DNA from: Phocaeicola salanitronis DSM 18170
GTDB lineage: Bacteria; Bacteroidota; Bacteroidia; Bacteroidales; Bacteroidaceae
DNA: 64,000 nucleotides
Direction: 5' to 3'
NCBI RefSeq assembly: GCF_000190575.1
Contig: NC_015164.1
Coordinates: 1,550,001 to 1,614,000, forward strand
Each line of letters starts with the position of its first letter. Position 1 is the stretch's first letter. The notes under the pieces are model-generated. The model ran no database searches and was not told the DNA's origin. It saw only the letters and a list, made by a program, of their open reading frames with translations. Positions 15,055-23,788 of this stretch are shown here, one piece after another. The position numbers were made by a program, and so were the translations under genes.

Positions 15055-17556
15055 ATGTTTTCCACCCCTGTCAAAATAGCGTTCGGATACATCCTGCTGA
15101 TAGCCCTGCTTTTCGGAGCCGGCGGATACATCTACCGGCAAATGGCGTTGCTGACCGCCCCCTCCGATGCTGAAAGCACCATCAGCTCGCGCCGGAAAAC
15201 CACGCATCAGATTATCACCCGGCTTTACGATGCCGAAATCATCGGGCAGACCCTGCATGCAGGAAGGCTCGACGAATACCCCAACTACAAACGCGCGATG
15301 AGGGAAGCGGGAATCCTGATCGACTCCCTCCAGCAACAACTCGCCGACACCCTGCAACAAGCCCGGCTGGACACCGTACGCACCCTGCTGAAACAAAAGG
15401 AGCGGAACATGCTGAGCGTATTGGAAGCCATCAAGGAAAACCCTACCGACGAACTCTACCGCCAACAACTGGACAGCCTCATCCTCCAGCAAGACTCCAT
15501 ACTGAGCAGCACCCACGTGCGCCGGCGCGTGGTCACACACCACAATTCATACATGATACACCATAAGCCGAAGAAATTCTTCCGGCGGCTTGCCGACCTC
15601 TTCGCACCTGGGAAACCCGACTCCACACAAGTAGACAACATCATACAAGAAGAATACACCGACACCATCGACGAAGCCTATAACCCCGCAGACACCATAG
15701 CCAGCATACTGACCTCTATCCAGCACAAAGTCTACCAAAACCGGCAGGAACAGCAACGCACCCTCGAAATACGGATAAACCAGCTGCGCATAGCCGGGAA
15801 CATGCTGAGCCAACGGGTGAACCAGCTATTGGAAAGCATCGAGACAGACGAACAGGCCGCCATGGAACAACGGATTGCCCACGAACAGGACATCAGGGAA
15901 CAGGCGGCACAAACCATGGGAACCATCGCCACAATCGCCGTAGCCCTCGCGCTGCTGTTCTTCATCATCGTCTGGCGCGACTTTACCCGAAGCAACCATT
16001 ACCGCAAAGAACTGGAAAAATCGAAACAATACGCCGAAAACCTGCTCGCGGCACGCGAAAAACTGATGCTCACCATCACACACGACATCAAAGCCCCCGC
16101 CGGTTCCATCATCGGATACATCGACCTGCTGCTCAGGCTGGTGCACGACCAACGCCAGCAATTCTACCTGCGCAACATGCAAGGCTCGGCACGCCACCTG
16201 CTCGAGCTTGTAACCTCCCTGCTCGATTACCACCGGCTGGAAGCAGGGAAAATGGACCTGCACCCCGTCGCTTTCAACCCCTACGAACTGTTCGAGCACA
16301 TCTATACCAGCTTCCTCCCCATCGCCGGGAAAAAACAGCTGGAACTCATCTTCCATACCGACCTCCCGCACGACCTGAACGTGGAAGGAGACCCGTTCCG
16401 CATCCGGCAAATCGCCGAAAACCTCTTGTCGAACGCCTTGAAATTCACCGAAAAGGGAAACATTACCCTATACGCCACCTACAAGGAAAGCCACTTCCGC
16501 TTCCAGGTAAGCGATACAGGATGCGGCATGAACGCACAAGAACAGGCACGCGTATTCCAGGCATTCACCCGCCTGAGAAGCGCGCAAGGGCAAGAAGGCT
16601 TCGGATTAGGGCTTTCCATCACGAAAAAATTAGTCGAACTCCTGAACGGAAACATCCGCATCGAAAGCACCCCCGGAACAGGAAGCACATTCTACGTCTC
16701 CATGCCGCTCCCGCAAGCCAAAACCATCGCAGGACCTCCCGAAGAAACAACCCTCATGCCCGACAAGCAATGGCACATCCTGCTCATCGACGACGACCGC
16801 ATCCAGCTGACACTGAACGAAACCATGCTGCGCGCCATGTTCGCCCACCTCCAGGCAAGCCATGCGCCCGTCGTCCATTGCTGCACACAGCCCGACGAAC
16901 TGTTCAAGCTCCTCCGCTCCGAACCCGCCGACCTGATTCTGACCGACATACAAATGCCCGCCATGAACGGCTTCGAACTGCTGAAAGCCATCCGGAAGCT
17001 CGACACACCGCAAGCACAAAACGTGCCCGTCATAGCCATTACCGCACGAAACGACATGAACGAAGCCGATTTCCGGCAACAAGGTTTCGCCGGATGCCTC
17101 TACAAGCCGTTCAGCCGGGAAGAACTATGCCAAATATGCCGGCAAACCCTGCAATTGAAATGGAAAGACACCGAAGCTCCCCAAAAAGCCGAAGCACCCG
17201 CCCCGCCGGTATCAAAGAAGTTCAACTTCGCTCCCCTGACCGCCTTTTCCGAAAACGATGCGGAAGCGGCGCACCAGATTATCCGCACCTTCATCGAAGA
17301 AACCCGGAAAAACCGGTGCCGGATAGAAAAAGCGGTACAGGAACAATCCATGCAAGAGTTGGGAGAAACAGCACACAAGATGCTCCCCACCTTCACCCTG
17401 ATAGAAGCCCAAGAAGCGCTCCCCTCCCTCCAATGGCTGGAAGCACACCGGACAGCTACAGCATGGGAAGAGGAAGCGGAACAACATGCCCAAAACGCAC
17501 TACGCTGCATGGAGGAAATGCTGAAAGAGGCGGAAGAAACCGGAAGGCAAGCATAA
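15055..17556 (+). CDS. Hybrid histidine kinase with receiver and HPt domains
   Basis: An 833-residue membrane phosphorelay kinase. From residue 1: membrane helix ~8-26, a helical periplasmic sensor ~30-285, second helix ~290-307, HisKA with His343 (TITHDIKAPAGS), HATPase (NLLSNALKF, DTGCGM, GFGLGLS), receiver with phospho-Asp631 (LILTDIQMPAMNG) and a C-terminal HPt with His774 (ETAHKMLP). This layout (kinase-receiver-HPt) implies a separate response regulator, which is not in the window. The periplasmic part has no recognised sensor fold. ATG 15055 (MFSTPVK) is preferred over an ATG seven codons earlier inside an AT-rich repeat. It is followed only by repeats and a small peptide. Confidence 0.9.
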   Translation: MFSTPVKIAFGYILLIALLFGAGGYIYRQMALLTAPSDAESTISSRRKTTHQIITRLYDAEIIGQTLHAGRLDEYPNYKRAMREAGILIDSLQQQLADTLQQARLDTVRTLLKQKERNMLSVLEAIKENPTDELYRQQLDSLILQQDSILSSTHVRRRVVTHHNSYMIHHKPKKFFRRLADLFAPGKPDSTQVDNIIQEEYTDTIDEAYNPADTIASILTSIQHKVYQNRQEQQRTLEIRINQLRIAGNMLSQRVNQLLESIETDEQAAMEQRIAHEQDIREQAAQTMGTIATIAVALALLFFIIVWRDFTRSNHYRKELEKSKQYAENLLAAREKLMLTITHDIKAPAGSIIGYIDLLLRLVHDQRQQFYLRNMQGSARHLLELVTSLLDYHRLEAGKMDLHPVAFNPYELFEHIYTSFLPIAGKKQLELIFHTDLPHDLNVEGDPFRIRQIAENLLSNALKFTEKGNITLYATYKESHFRFQVSDTGCGMNAQEQARVFQAFTRLRSAQGQEGFGLGLSITKKLVELLNGNIRIESTPGTGSTFYVSMPLPQAKTIAGPPEETTLMPDKQWHILLIDDDRIQLTLNETMLRAMFAHLQASHAPVVHCCTQPDELFKLLRSEPADLILTDIQMPAMNGFELLKAIRKLDTPQAQNVPVIAITARNDMNEADFRQQGFAGCLYKPFSREELCQICRQTLQLKWKDTEAPQKAEAPAPPVSKKFNFAPLTAFSENDAEAAHQIIRTFIEETRKNRCRIEKAVQEQSMQELGETAHKMLPTFTLIEAQEALPSLQWLEAHRTATAWEEEAEQHAQNALRCMEEMLKEAEETGRQA

Positions 17557-17968
17557 ATATATGATAAATTCCGCATTTCCTCCCCCAATTGCCTTGTAGA
17601 AACAGGCTTCATCGAACACAGAGGCACAGAGACACGGAGGAATAATTTATTTCTCAATATACGATTTAGAGCCTGTTTAAATTTTGCTCAGGTTAATTTG
17701 CGAATTGTTTTCGAGGATGTTTTTCTGATTTTATAAGGAGGATAGCGGGCTATCTGACGAAGAACAGGAGCGAAAAAGACCAAAAAATCGCCCAAAGCAC
17801 ACACGAAAACGGATACATCAAACCAAGAAAAACTTTTTGGAGAAATTCAAAACAGCTTCTTAAACAGGCTCTTACTATTTCAAGGATTTAATTGTACTTC
17901 GTAAATTGTAAAATCGTAAATATCCCTCCGTGCCTTCGTGTCTCTGTGTTCAATCAAACTCAAAAACT
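17557..17968. other. Gene-poor spacer built of nested repeats
   Basis: This gap contains a CACAGAGGCACAGAGACACG-type palindrome (left arm ~17613-17640, right arm ~17925-17956) with internal ACGATTTA/TAAATCGT-like arms, split by the 203-bp MITE at 17669-17871. Its right edge runs into the smalltalk gene. No other gene is evident. Confidence 0.7.
17669..17871. mobile_element. MITE-like element, copy 2, variant ends (203 bp)
   Basis: It shares ~130 bp of core and right end with copies 1, 3 and 4 but has different 12-bp terminal repeats GAGCCTGTTTAA. It is flanked by TTA on both sides (17666-17668, 17872-17874). At its right end the normal end of the other copies (AAATTCAAAACAGCTTC) is intact and followed by a further TTAAACAGGCTC, so one end is nested outside another. 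The left ~70 bp is unlike the other copies. Confidence 0.85.
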
Positions 17969-18064
17969 ATGGAAAAGAAAAACATTTGGGGGATTATTAT
18001 CCAGACATTGATTACGATTCTGACGGCTATCGGGACTACGCTGGGCGTGACTTCGTGCATCTAA
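17969..18064 (+). CDS. Smalltalk-type small membrane peptide
   Basis: A 31-residue ORF: MEKKNIWGIIIQ then TLITILTAIGTTLGVTSCI. It has a basic start, a single hydrophobic helix and an S-C-I end, the pattern of the short Bacteroidetes peptides annotated as smalltalk proteins, whose function is unknown. These often sit near HU-like and amidase genes; here it stands alone between the hybrid kinase and the glycerophosphodiesterase gene. No clear promoter was seen. Confidence 0.75.
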   Translation: MEKKNIWGIIIQTLITILTAIGTTLGVTSCI

Positions 18065-18160
18065 GCAATTGTAGTCCATCGGATTTCCGCGCAACATCTT
18101 TGTAACACAAATTACACGGTTTCTTTACACGCCGGTCACCGGAATGTAATACGCCTGCTT

Positions 18161-18168
18161 TATTTTTG
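18161..18168 (+). promoter_or_regulatory. -7 element for the glycerophosphodiesterase gene
   Basis: TATTTTTG matches TAnnTTTG, 36 bases before the ATG at 18205. Confidence 0.5.
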
Positions 18169-18204
18169 TTGCCTGCAATGAAAAGAACATAAACATCAAG
18201 CTAT

Positions 18205-18960
18205 ATGAAAACAAGAAAACTTTTCCTCGCTTTCGCCTGTGCGCTATCCGCACTGGCAGCACAAGCCCAGACCCAGGTCATCGCGCACCGCGGATTCTGG
18301 AAAGCAGAAGGCTCTGCACAAAACTCGGTTACAGCCCTGAAGAAAGCTGCCGAAGCCCAAGTGTACGGCTCTGAATTCGACGTGCAACTGACCAAAGACG
18401 GCATCATCGTCGTGAATCACGATGACACCATCGGAGGCTATACCATCGCCGAAACCGGCTATGACACGCTGAAAGGCCTGAAACTGAAGAACGGCGAACC
18501 GCTTCCCACGCTGGAAGACTATCTGAAAGCCGGCAAGCAGCTGCCCGGCATCCAGCTCATCCTCGAAATAAAGCCTCATAAGACAGAAGCTGAGGAGGAC
18601 CTGATTTCTGCCGGCTGCGTCAGAATGGTAAAGGAAATGGGCATGGAAAAACAGGTGGAATACATCTCGTTCAGCCTGCATGTATGCGAACAGCTTGCCA
18701 AGCTGGCGCCGGATTCGGAAATCGCCTACCTGAACGGCGACATCGCCCCCAAGGAGGTCAAGGCGAAGGGCATCAACGGCATCGATTACCATTACAAAGT
18801 GTTCGACAAGCATCCCGAATGGGTGAAGGAGGCGCACGACTTGGGCATGAAGGTCAACGCATGGACGGTGAACGACGCAAAAGACATGCAGAGGCTCATC
18901 CGCCTGAAAGTGGACTACCTCACCACCGACCAGCCGCTGGAAGCGAAAGGGCTTATTTAA
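18205..18960 (+). CDS. Periplasmic glycerophosphodiester phosphodiesterase
   Basis: A 251-residue GDPD-family enzyme with a Sec signal peptide (cleavage after AAQA, near residue 21). It hydrolyses glycerophosphodiesters to glycerol-3-phosphate and an alcohol. Catalytic motifs: IAHRGFW (residues ~26-32), EFDVQLTKDG (acidic metal ligands), NHDDT and LEIKPH. The C-terminal VNAWTVND and DYLTTDQP motifs complete the barrel. It is transcribed alone. Confidence 0.93.
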   Translation: MKTRKLFLAFACALSALAAQAQTQVIAHRGFWKAEGSAQNSVTALKKAAEAQVYGSEFDVQLTKDGIIVVNHDDTIGGYTIAETGYDTLKGLKLKNGEPLPTLEDYLKAGKQLPGIQLILEIKPHKTEAEEDLISAGCVRMVKEMGMEKQVEYISFSLHVCEQLAKLAPDSEIAYLNGDIAPKEVKAKGINGIDYHYKVFDKHPEWVKEAHDLGMKVNAWTVNDAKDMQRLIRLKVDYLTTDQPLEAKGLI

Positions 18961-19004
18961 CGGATTTATCACACCCCGGAAACACCGGTGTAACACCTTC
19001 CGCC

Positions 19005-19012
19005 TATCTTTG
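19005..19012 (+). promoter_or_regulatory. Orphan -7 element upstream of a terminator
   Basis: TATCTTTG matches TAnnTTTG but has no good -33 box. The predicted start of transcription, near 19019, lies after the only nearby ATG (19015), so this would drive a short non-coding RNA ending at the terminator at 19083-19119. Confidence 0.35.
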
Positions 19013-19018
19013 CCATGT

Positions 19019-19119
19019 CAAAAAAAGGAACAAGGAAAAAGCATCATAAATAAGCACTGATTAATTGACTCTCTCTTTCTTGACGTCGCCGCATGCTGAA
19101 AATGCCGCGACGTTTTTTG
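19019..19119 (+). ncRNA. Candidate ~100-nt small RNA before pyrH
   Basis: Between glpQ-type and pyrH genes, a -7 element (19005-19012) is followed ~75 bases later by a strong GC hairpin and T-run. The enclosed transcript has no ORF beginning after its predicted 5' end. The length suits an sRNA or an attenuated leader. The evidence is positional only. Confidence 0.3.
19083..19119 (+). terminator. Intrinsic terminator upstream of pyrH
   Basis: A 12-bp stem with one mismatch (19083-19094 with 19102-19113) is followed by six T residues (19113-19118). The last TTTG of the T-run is also the -33 box of the pyrH promoter. Confidence 0.8.
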
Positions 19120-19148
19120 TGTATTCCCGTAAATTCTTGTTACCTTTG
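19116..19148 (+). promoter_or_regulatory. pyrH promoter overlapping the upstream terminator
   Basis: TTTG at 19116-19119 and TACCTTTG at 19141-19148 are 21 bp apart, within the range seen for Bacteroidetes promoters. The ATG of pyrH is at 19174. Confidence 0.7.
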
Positions 19149-19173
19149 CCTGCAAACAAAAAAGATTCTGAAT

Positions 19174-19884
19174 ATGGCAAAATTTAAACGTATCTTGTTA
19201 AAGTTAAGCGGCGAAAGCCTGATGGGAGAAAAGAAATACGGCATAGACGAGAAACGCCTGGGAGAATATGCCTTGCAGATTAAGGAAATACACGACATGG
19301 GCGTGCAGATAGGCATCGTTATCGGCGGAGGGAACATTTTCCGCGGGCTGAGCGGTGCCGGAAAGGGATTCGACCGCGTGAAAGGCGACCAGATGGGGAT
19401 GCTCGCCACGGTAATCAACAGCTTGGGGCTAAGCTCGGCATTGACGGCAAACGGGGTGAAGGCACGGGTGCTGACGGCTATCCGCATGGAGCCGATAGGC
19501 GAGTTTTACACCAAATGGAAAGCCATCGAAGCCATGGAGAACGGTGAAGTGGCCATCATGTCCGCCGGCACGGGAAACCCGTTCTTTACCACCGACACGG
19601 GTTCATCGCTGAGAGGCATCGAAATAGAAGCCGACGTGATGCTGAAAGGCACGCGCGTAGACGGCATCTATACCGCCGACCCCGAAAAAGACCCGACCGC
19701 CAAGAAGTTTGACGATATCACGTACGACGAAGTGCTGGCACGCGGGCTGAAGGTGATGGACCTCACCGCCACCTGCATGTGCAAGGAAAACAACCTGCCC
19801 ATCATCGTCTTCGACATGGATACCGTAGGCAACCTGAAGAAGGTCGTTGCCGGTGAAAATATCGGTACGCTGGTACATAATTAA
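19174..19884 (+). CDS. pyrH: UMP kinase PyrH
   Basis: A 236-residue amino-acid-kinase-fold enzyme phosphorylating UMP to UDP. Motifs: FKRILLKLSGESLMG at the start, GIVIGGGNIFRG, TGNPFFTTDTGSSLRG and GTRVDGIYTADPEKDPTAKKF. ATG 19174 (MAKFKRILLKL) is the family start; the frame opens at 19093 inside the terminator. It is usually next to frr in bacteria, but here a repeat-filled spacer follows. Confidence 0.97.
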   Translation: MAKFKRILLKLSGESLMGEKKYGIDEKRLGEYALQIKEIHDMGVQIGIVIGGGNIFRGLSGAGKGFDRVKGDQMGMLATVINSLGLSSALTANGVKARVLTAIRMEPIGEFYTKWKAIEAMENGEVAIMSAGTGNPFFTTDTGSSLRGIEIEADVMLKGTRVDGIYTADPEKDPTAKKFDDITYDEVLARGLKVMDLTATCMCKENNLPIIVFDMDTVGNLKKVVAGENIGTLVHN

Positions 19885-19911
19885 TAATTAATAATTAATA
19901 ATTAACAATTA

Positions 19912-20111
19912 ATGCCAATCAGGAGTTAAAAGGGAGTTAAAAGGGAGTTAGATGCCAATGCCTTTTGCACCGCTTCTGTAGAGACGATGTGCACATCGTC
20001 TCTACTACGTGGCATATACAAAATGCACAAATAAATACCGCGTGAAGTATAACTTCTGAACGAAGTGATAACTCCTGTGAAACATAACTACGTTTAACTC
20101 CTGATTCGCAT
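19912..20111. repeat. AATCAGGAGTTA repeat family, copy 1 (200 bp)
   Basis: A 200-bp repeat with outer arms ATGCCAATCAGGAGTTAAA and its near-inverse ending in GATTCGCAT, an inner palindrome GAGACGATGTGCACATCGTC, and GGGAGTTAAAA direct units. A second copy lies in opposite orientation at 54873-55124. Both are flanked by AT-rich words such as TTAATTATTAATTG. Confidence 0.85.
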
Positions 20112-20124
20112 TAATTGTTAATTA

Positions 20125-20646
20125 TTAATTATTAATTGTTAATTGAATTGTTGTCCCGTTCTTCATCAGCGGTATTTCCTTCAGGCGGCCGAGGGGAATC
20201 CCCCGAGCCTGCGCAATGATGTTCCGGTTTATCTGCCCGTGGGCAACCACCAGCACCGACTTGCCCTCGCAATGCTGCTTCAGATAGTCGATGCACTTGC
20301 CTGCGCGTGCGTAAAGCATGGCGGGGGTTTCGGCGTCTTTCGGGAAACAGGAACGGTCGACACTGTTTATCGACATCCCCGTCCAGCTCCCCCAGTCCAC
20401 TTCGCGGAACAGGGCATTCTTTTCCCAGGGCAAATCCCGGCTGCCTACCGCAAGGCGTACCGTATCTGCCACCCGTTGCAGGTCGCTGCTGACAATGGCA
20501 TCCAACGGAATGTTTTCCAAGGCCTTTCCCAAGGCTATGGCCTGCCGCTTCCCTTCTTCGGTGAGGTGTCCGGGCAAATGCCCTTGGAATATCCGGCTCA
20601 GGTTTTCTTCTGTCTGCCCGTGGCGGGCGAGGTATATAGTCAACAT
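20125..20646 (-). CDS. Histidine phosphatase family protein
   Basis: A 173-residue phosphoglycerate-mutase-like phosphatase. The catalytic RHG motif is in LARHGQTEEN (residues ~6-15) and the second catalytic His is in VVAHGQINR. The substrate cannot be inferred. ATG 20646 (MLTIYLARHG) is the natural start; the frame continues upstream through a palindromic repeat to 20778, which I reject. The 3' end runs into an AATTGTTAATTATTAATT repeat, which supplies the last few codons (TINN). Confidence 0.9.
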   Translation of the reverse strand: MLTIYLARHGQTEENLSRIFQGHLPGHLTEEGKRQAIALGKALENIPLDAIVSSDLQRVADTVRLAVGSRDLPWEKNALFREVDWGSWTGMSINSVDRSCFPKDAETPAMLYARAGKCIDYLKQHCEGKSVLVVAHGQINRNIIAQARGIPLGRLKEIPLMKNGTTIQLTINN

Positions 20647-20672
20647 CTTATTAAATGAAGAATTAAGAATTT

Positions 20673-20799
20673 GAATATCCGCAAACATCCCATGTAGGGG
20701 CGTATCGCATACGCCCGAATGCGTCCACTTATCCACGCGGATGCCTTCGGGGCGTATGCGATACGCCCCTACAGTCAATTAGGTAAAATGCGGATATTC
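20673..20799. repeat. GGGGCGTATCGCATACGCCC palindromic repeat, copy 2 (127 bp)
   Basis: Same length as the copy at 14889-15015, inverted. The outer arms GAATATCCGCA and TGCGGATATTC are intact and the internal sequence is nearly identical. It separates the phosphatase gene from ettA. Confidence 0.9.
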
Positions 20800-20882
20800 A
20801 TTATTAAGAATGAGGAATGAAGAATCTTTTTTGAATGAAGAATGCTGTTTCTTCATTCTTAATTCTTCATTCTTCATTTAAA

Positions 20883-22571
20883 TCAGTCTTCCATCAGTTT
20901 CCGGTAACGCACGCGCTTCGGCTCTACATTGCCCATGCGCTTCATCTTGTTTTCCTCGTATTCGGTGTACGAGCCTTCGAAGAAGAACACCTCGCTGTTT
21001 CCTTCAAACGCCAGGATGTGGGTGCAGATACGGTCGAGGAACCAGCGGTCGTGGCTGATTACTACGGCACATCCGGCAAAGTCTTCCAAACCTTCTTCCA
21101 GCGCACGCAGGGTGTTGACGTCGATGTCGTTGGTAGGCTCGTCCAGGAGCAATACGTTGCCTTCTTCCTTCAGCGCCATGGCGAGGTGCAGGCGGTTGCG
21201 CTCGCCTCCCGAAAGCATGCCGCAGAGCTTTTCCTGGTCGGCACCCGAGAAATTGAACCGGCTCAGGTAGGCACGGGCGTTCACGTCGCGGTTGCCCATG
21301 CGGAGCAAGTCGTTGCCTCCGCTGATAACCTGGTATACGGTCTTGTTCGGGTCGATGTCTTTGTGCTGCTGGTCCACGTAGGCAACCTTTACGGTTTCGC
21401 CCACTTCGAAGTCGCCTTTGTCGGGCTTCTCAATGCCCATAATCAGGCGGAACAGGGTGGTTTTTCCGGCACCGTTGGGACCGATGACGCCCACAATGCC
21501 GTTGGGGGGAAGCATGAAGTTGAGGTCGTCGAAGAGCAGCTTGTCGCCGTAAGCTTTTGCCACGTGTTTCGCCTCGATTACCTTATTTCCCAGACGGGGG
21601 CCGTTCGGGATGAAGATTTCGAGCTTTTCTTCTTTCTCCTTCACGTCTTCGTTCAATAACTTGTCGTACGAGTTGAGACGTGCCTTGCCTTTCGCCTGAC
21701 GTGCCTTGGGCGCCATGCGCACCCATTCCAACTCGCGTTCCAGGGTCTTGCGGCGCTTGCTTGCCACTTTCTCTTCCATCTCCATGCGCTTGGTCTTCTG
21801 CTCCAGCCAGCTGGAATAGTTTCCTTTCCAGGGGATGCCTTCGCCACGGTCCAGCTCCAGAATCCAGCCTGCCACGTGGTCGAGAAAATAGCGGTCGTGC
21901 GTCACGGCAATCACCGTTCCTTCGTATTGCTGGAGGTGTTGTTCCAGCCAGTCGATGCTTTCGGCATCCAGGTGGTTGGTAGGTTCGTCCAGCAAGAGGA
22001 TGTCGGGCTTCTGGAGCAGCAGGCGGCACAGCGCCACCCGGCGGCGTTCGCCTCCCGAAAGGTTCTTCACCGGCTGGTCTTCGGGCGGGCAGCGCAAGGC
22101 GTCCATCGCGCGCTCCAGCTTGGAGTCGAGGTTCCACGCATCGGTAGAGTCGATGATGTCCTGCAGTTCCGCCTGACGGGCAAAGAGGGCATCCATTTTC
22201 TCGGGGTCCTCGTAATACTCGGGCAAGCCGAACTTCTGGTTGATTTCCTCGTATTCGGCAAGCGCGTCTACGGTTTCCTGCACGCCTTCCATCACGACTT
22301 CCTTCACCGTTTTCGTATCGTCCAGATGAGGTTCCTGCGCCAGATAGCCTACCGAGTAGCCCGGCGAGAACACTACTTCGCCCTGATAATTCTTGTCCAG
22401 TCCGGCGATAATCTTCAGCAACGTAGACTTACCGGCTCCGTTCAAACCGATGATGCCGATTTTCGCTCCATAGAAAAAGGATAGGTAGATGTCTTTCAAT
22501 ACCTGTTTGTTGTTCTGGAATGACTTGCTCACTCCGACCATCGAAAAGATAATTTTTTTATCGTCTGCCAT
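20883..22571 (-). CDS. ettA: ABC-F translation factor EttA
   Basis: A 562-residue soluble ABC-F protein with two ATPase domains (GLNGAGKST and GPNGAGKTT P-loops; NLSGGERRR and MLSGGERNR signatures; LLDEPTNHLD and LLDEPTNDID Walker B), joined by the charged linker and without membrane segments. Length and similarity point to EttA, which binds the ribosomal E site and gates the first elongation cycle according to ADP/ATP. It starts 13 bases after the MFS gene and is likely co-transcribed with it. Confidence 0.95.
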   Translation of the reverse strand: MADDKKIIFSMVGVSKSFQNNKQVLKDIYLSFFYGAKIGIIGLNGAGKSTLLKIIAGLDKNYQGEVVFSPGYSVGYLAQEPHLDDTKTVKEVVMEGVQETVDALAEYEEINQKFGLPEYYEDPEKMDALFARQAELQDIIDSTDAWNLDSKLERAMDALRCPPEDQPVKNLSGGERRRVALCRLLLQKPDILLLDEPTNHLDAESIDWLEQHLQQYEGTVIAVTHDRYFLDHVAGWILELDRGEGIPWKGNYSSWLEQKTKRMEMEEKVASKRRKTLERELEWVRMAPKARQAKGKARLNSYDKLLNEDVKEKEEKLEIFIPNGPRLGNKVIEAKHVAKAYGDKLLFDDLNFMLPPNGIVGVIGPNGAGKTTLFRLIMGIEKPDKGDFEVGETVKVAYVDQQHKDIDPNKTVYQVISGGNDLLRMGNRDVNARAYLSRFNFSGADQEKLCGMLSGGERNRLHLAMALKEEGNVLLLDEPTNDIDVNTLRALEEGLEDFAGCAVVISHDRWFLDRICTHILAFEGNSEVFFFEGSYTEYEENKMKRMGNVEPKRVRYRKLMED

Positions 22572-22584
22572 ATTCTTTATAGTT

Positions 22585-23709
22585 TTAATGTTTCTGATAA
22601 TGTCTCTTGAAATAACGGTACGTGAATGCCTGATACAGCAAAAGCCCTGCCACGGCTATCAGTATTTCCGCCCCAAACAAGCCTTTGCCCTGGCTTTGCA
22701 GATACACGCCCAAGAAGATGCCGCACGCCCACGCCAATTCCCACGACAAGCGGTATGTGTGATAACCCGTCCCGCGCTCGCAATGCAAGGGGAGCAAAAT
22801 CATCATCTGGAGGAACTGGCCGATGGAAAATCCCGTGCCTAAGCCTATCAGGCATCCGCCTATATAGAGGGGATAAACGCCCTCAGGATGATGCAATGCC
22901 ATCAGTCCGGCAATCATCAGCAATTGCCCCGCCCCAACTTGAATCCGCCCGTCGACCTGCCGCCTTACGCTCTCCCTCACCAACAGATAGAGCAGGAAGC
23001 CAAGCCCTGTGCAAAGATAAAAGGAAAAATCGGAAACCGAAACAAAAAGCATGCCTATCACCAACGGAACCGCCATCATATTGATGCCCGGAGGGACCGC
23101 ACGGAAAAGCAAGAAACGGTCGGACGAGCACAGGGGCAAATCCAAAGGGGCGCGGAAACTGATTTTCACATACCCGATTAGCACCATAGCCACCGCCAGC
23201 AAGCACGCCGAAGCACTTACCAGCTGCGTGAAAGCCACATGCTGCATCCCCGCCAAGCCAATCACAACACCCGCCAACATGCCCGCGATGCCCGACCATG
23301 TAAAAGCCCGGTTCGCTCCGTCCCGCTGATGGCTGGGAGCCACATCTATCGCCAATGTGCTTCCGGTAGCCATCAAAGCGATTCCGAACGCACTCCCCTG
23401 CAAGACGCGCAAAGCGACAATCTGCCATGTTGCCGAGGTCCACGGATAAGCCAGCGTCGCCAGACCTAACACAATCATGCTCCGTATGCATACCTGTTTC
23501 CGGCTGAATGTATCGACCAGATAACTGTTGAACACTCCCGGAATGAACAGGGACAAGCCGAACACTACCGCCATGCACGCCGCTTCCACTCCTGTATATC
23601 CCCAGACATTCGTCATCCACCGGTGCAGGACAGGAAACTGCATGTATACGGCGGCATGAAAAAACACATTTGCCGCTGCAAGCAAAGTAAAGTTTTTATT
23701 CCACAGCAT
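22585..23709 (-). CDS. Major facilitator superfamily transporter
   Basis: A 374-residue inner-membrane protein with about eleven or twelve hydrophobic segments. It carries the MFS loop motif region (YLVDTFSRKQVCIRS, residues ~62-76). The substrate is unknown; similar short MFS proteins of Bacteroides are annotated as sugar or drug efflux carriers. It heads a probable two-gene unit with ettA. Upstream is an AATTGACAATTGTC-type palindromic spacer (23716-23788). Confidence 0.85.
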   Translation of the reverse strand: MLWNKNFTLLAAANVFFHAAVYMQFPVLHRWMTNVWGYTGVEAACMAVVFGLSLFIPGVFNSYLVDTFSRKQVCIRSMIVLGLATLAYPWTSATWQIVALRVLQGSAFGIALMATGSTLAIDVAPSHQRDGANRAFTWSGIAGMLAGVVIGLAGMQHVAFTQLVSASACLLAVAMVLIGYVKISFRAPLDLPLCSSDRFLLFRAVPPGINMMAVPLVIGMLFVSVSDFSFYLCTGLGFLLYLLVRESVRRQVDGRIQVGAGQLLMIAGLMALHHPEGVYPLYIGGCLIGLGTGFSIGQFLQMMILLPLHCERGTGYHTYRLSWELAWACGIFLGVYLQSQGKGLFGAEILIAVAGLLLYQAFTYRYFKRHYQKH

Positions 23710-23715
23710 ATACCT

Positions 23716-23788
23716 TTATTATAATTGACAAATGACAATTGACAATTCTTTCACATCGCCGCAGGGCAATTGTCAATTGTCCATTGTT
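23716..23788. repeat. AATTGTCAATTG-type intergenic palindrome
   Basis: ATTGACAAATGACAATTGAC and its inverse CAATTGTCAATTGTCCATTG flank a short GC segment between panB and the MFS gene. The same words form the 7147-7192 spacer before mreB. Confidence 0.7.

Noticed and set aside
19015-19053. 12-codon ORF MSKKGTRKKHHK upstream of pyrH
   Set aside because: Its ATG lies before the transcription start predicted from the only promoter box, and no family is recognised.
20647-20778. 44-residue N-terminal extension of the histidine phosphatase
   Set aside because: It is translation of a palindromic repeat; the family N-terminus begins at the ATG at 20646.
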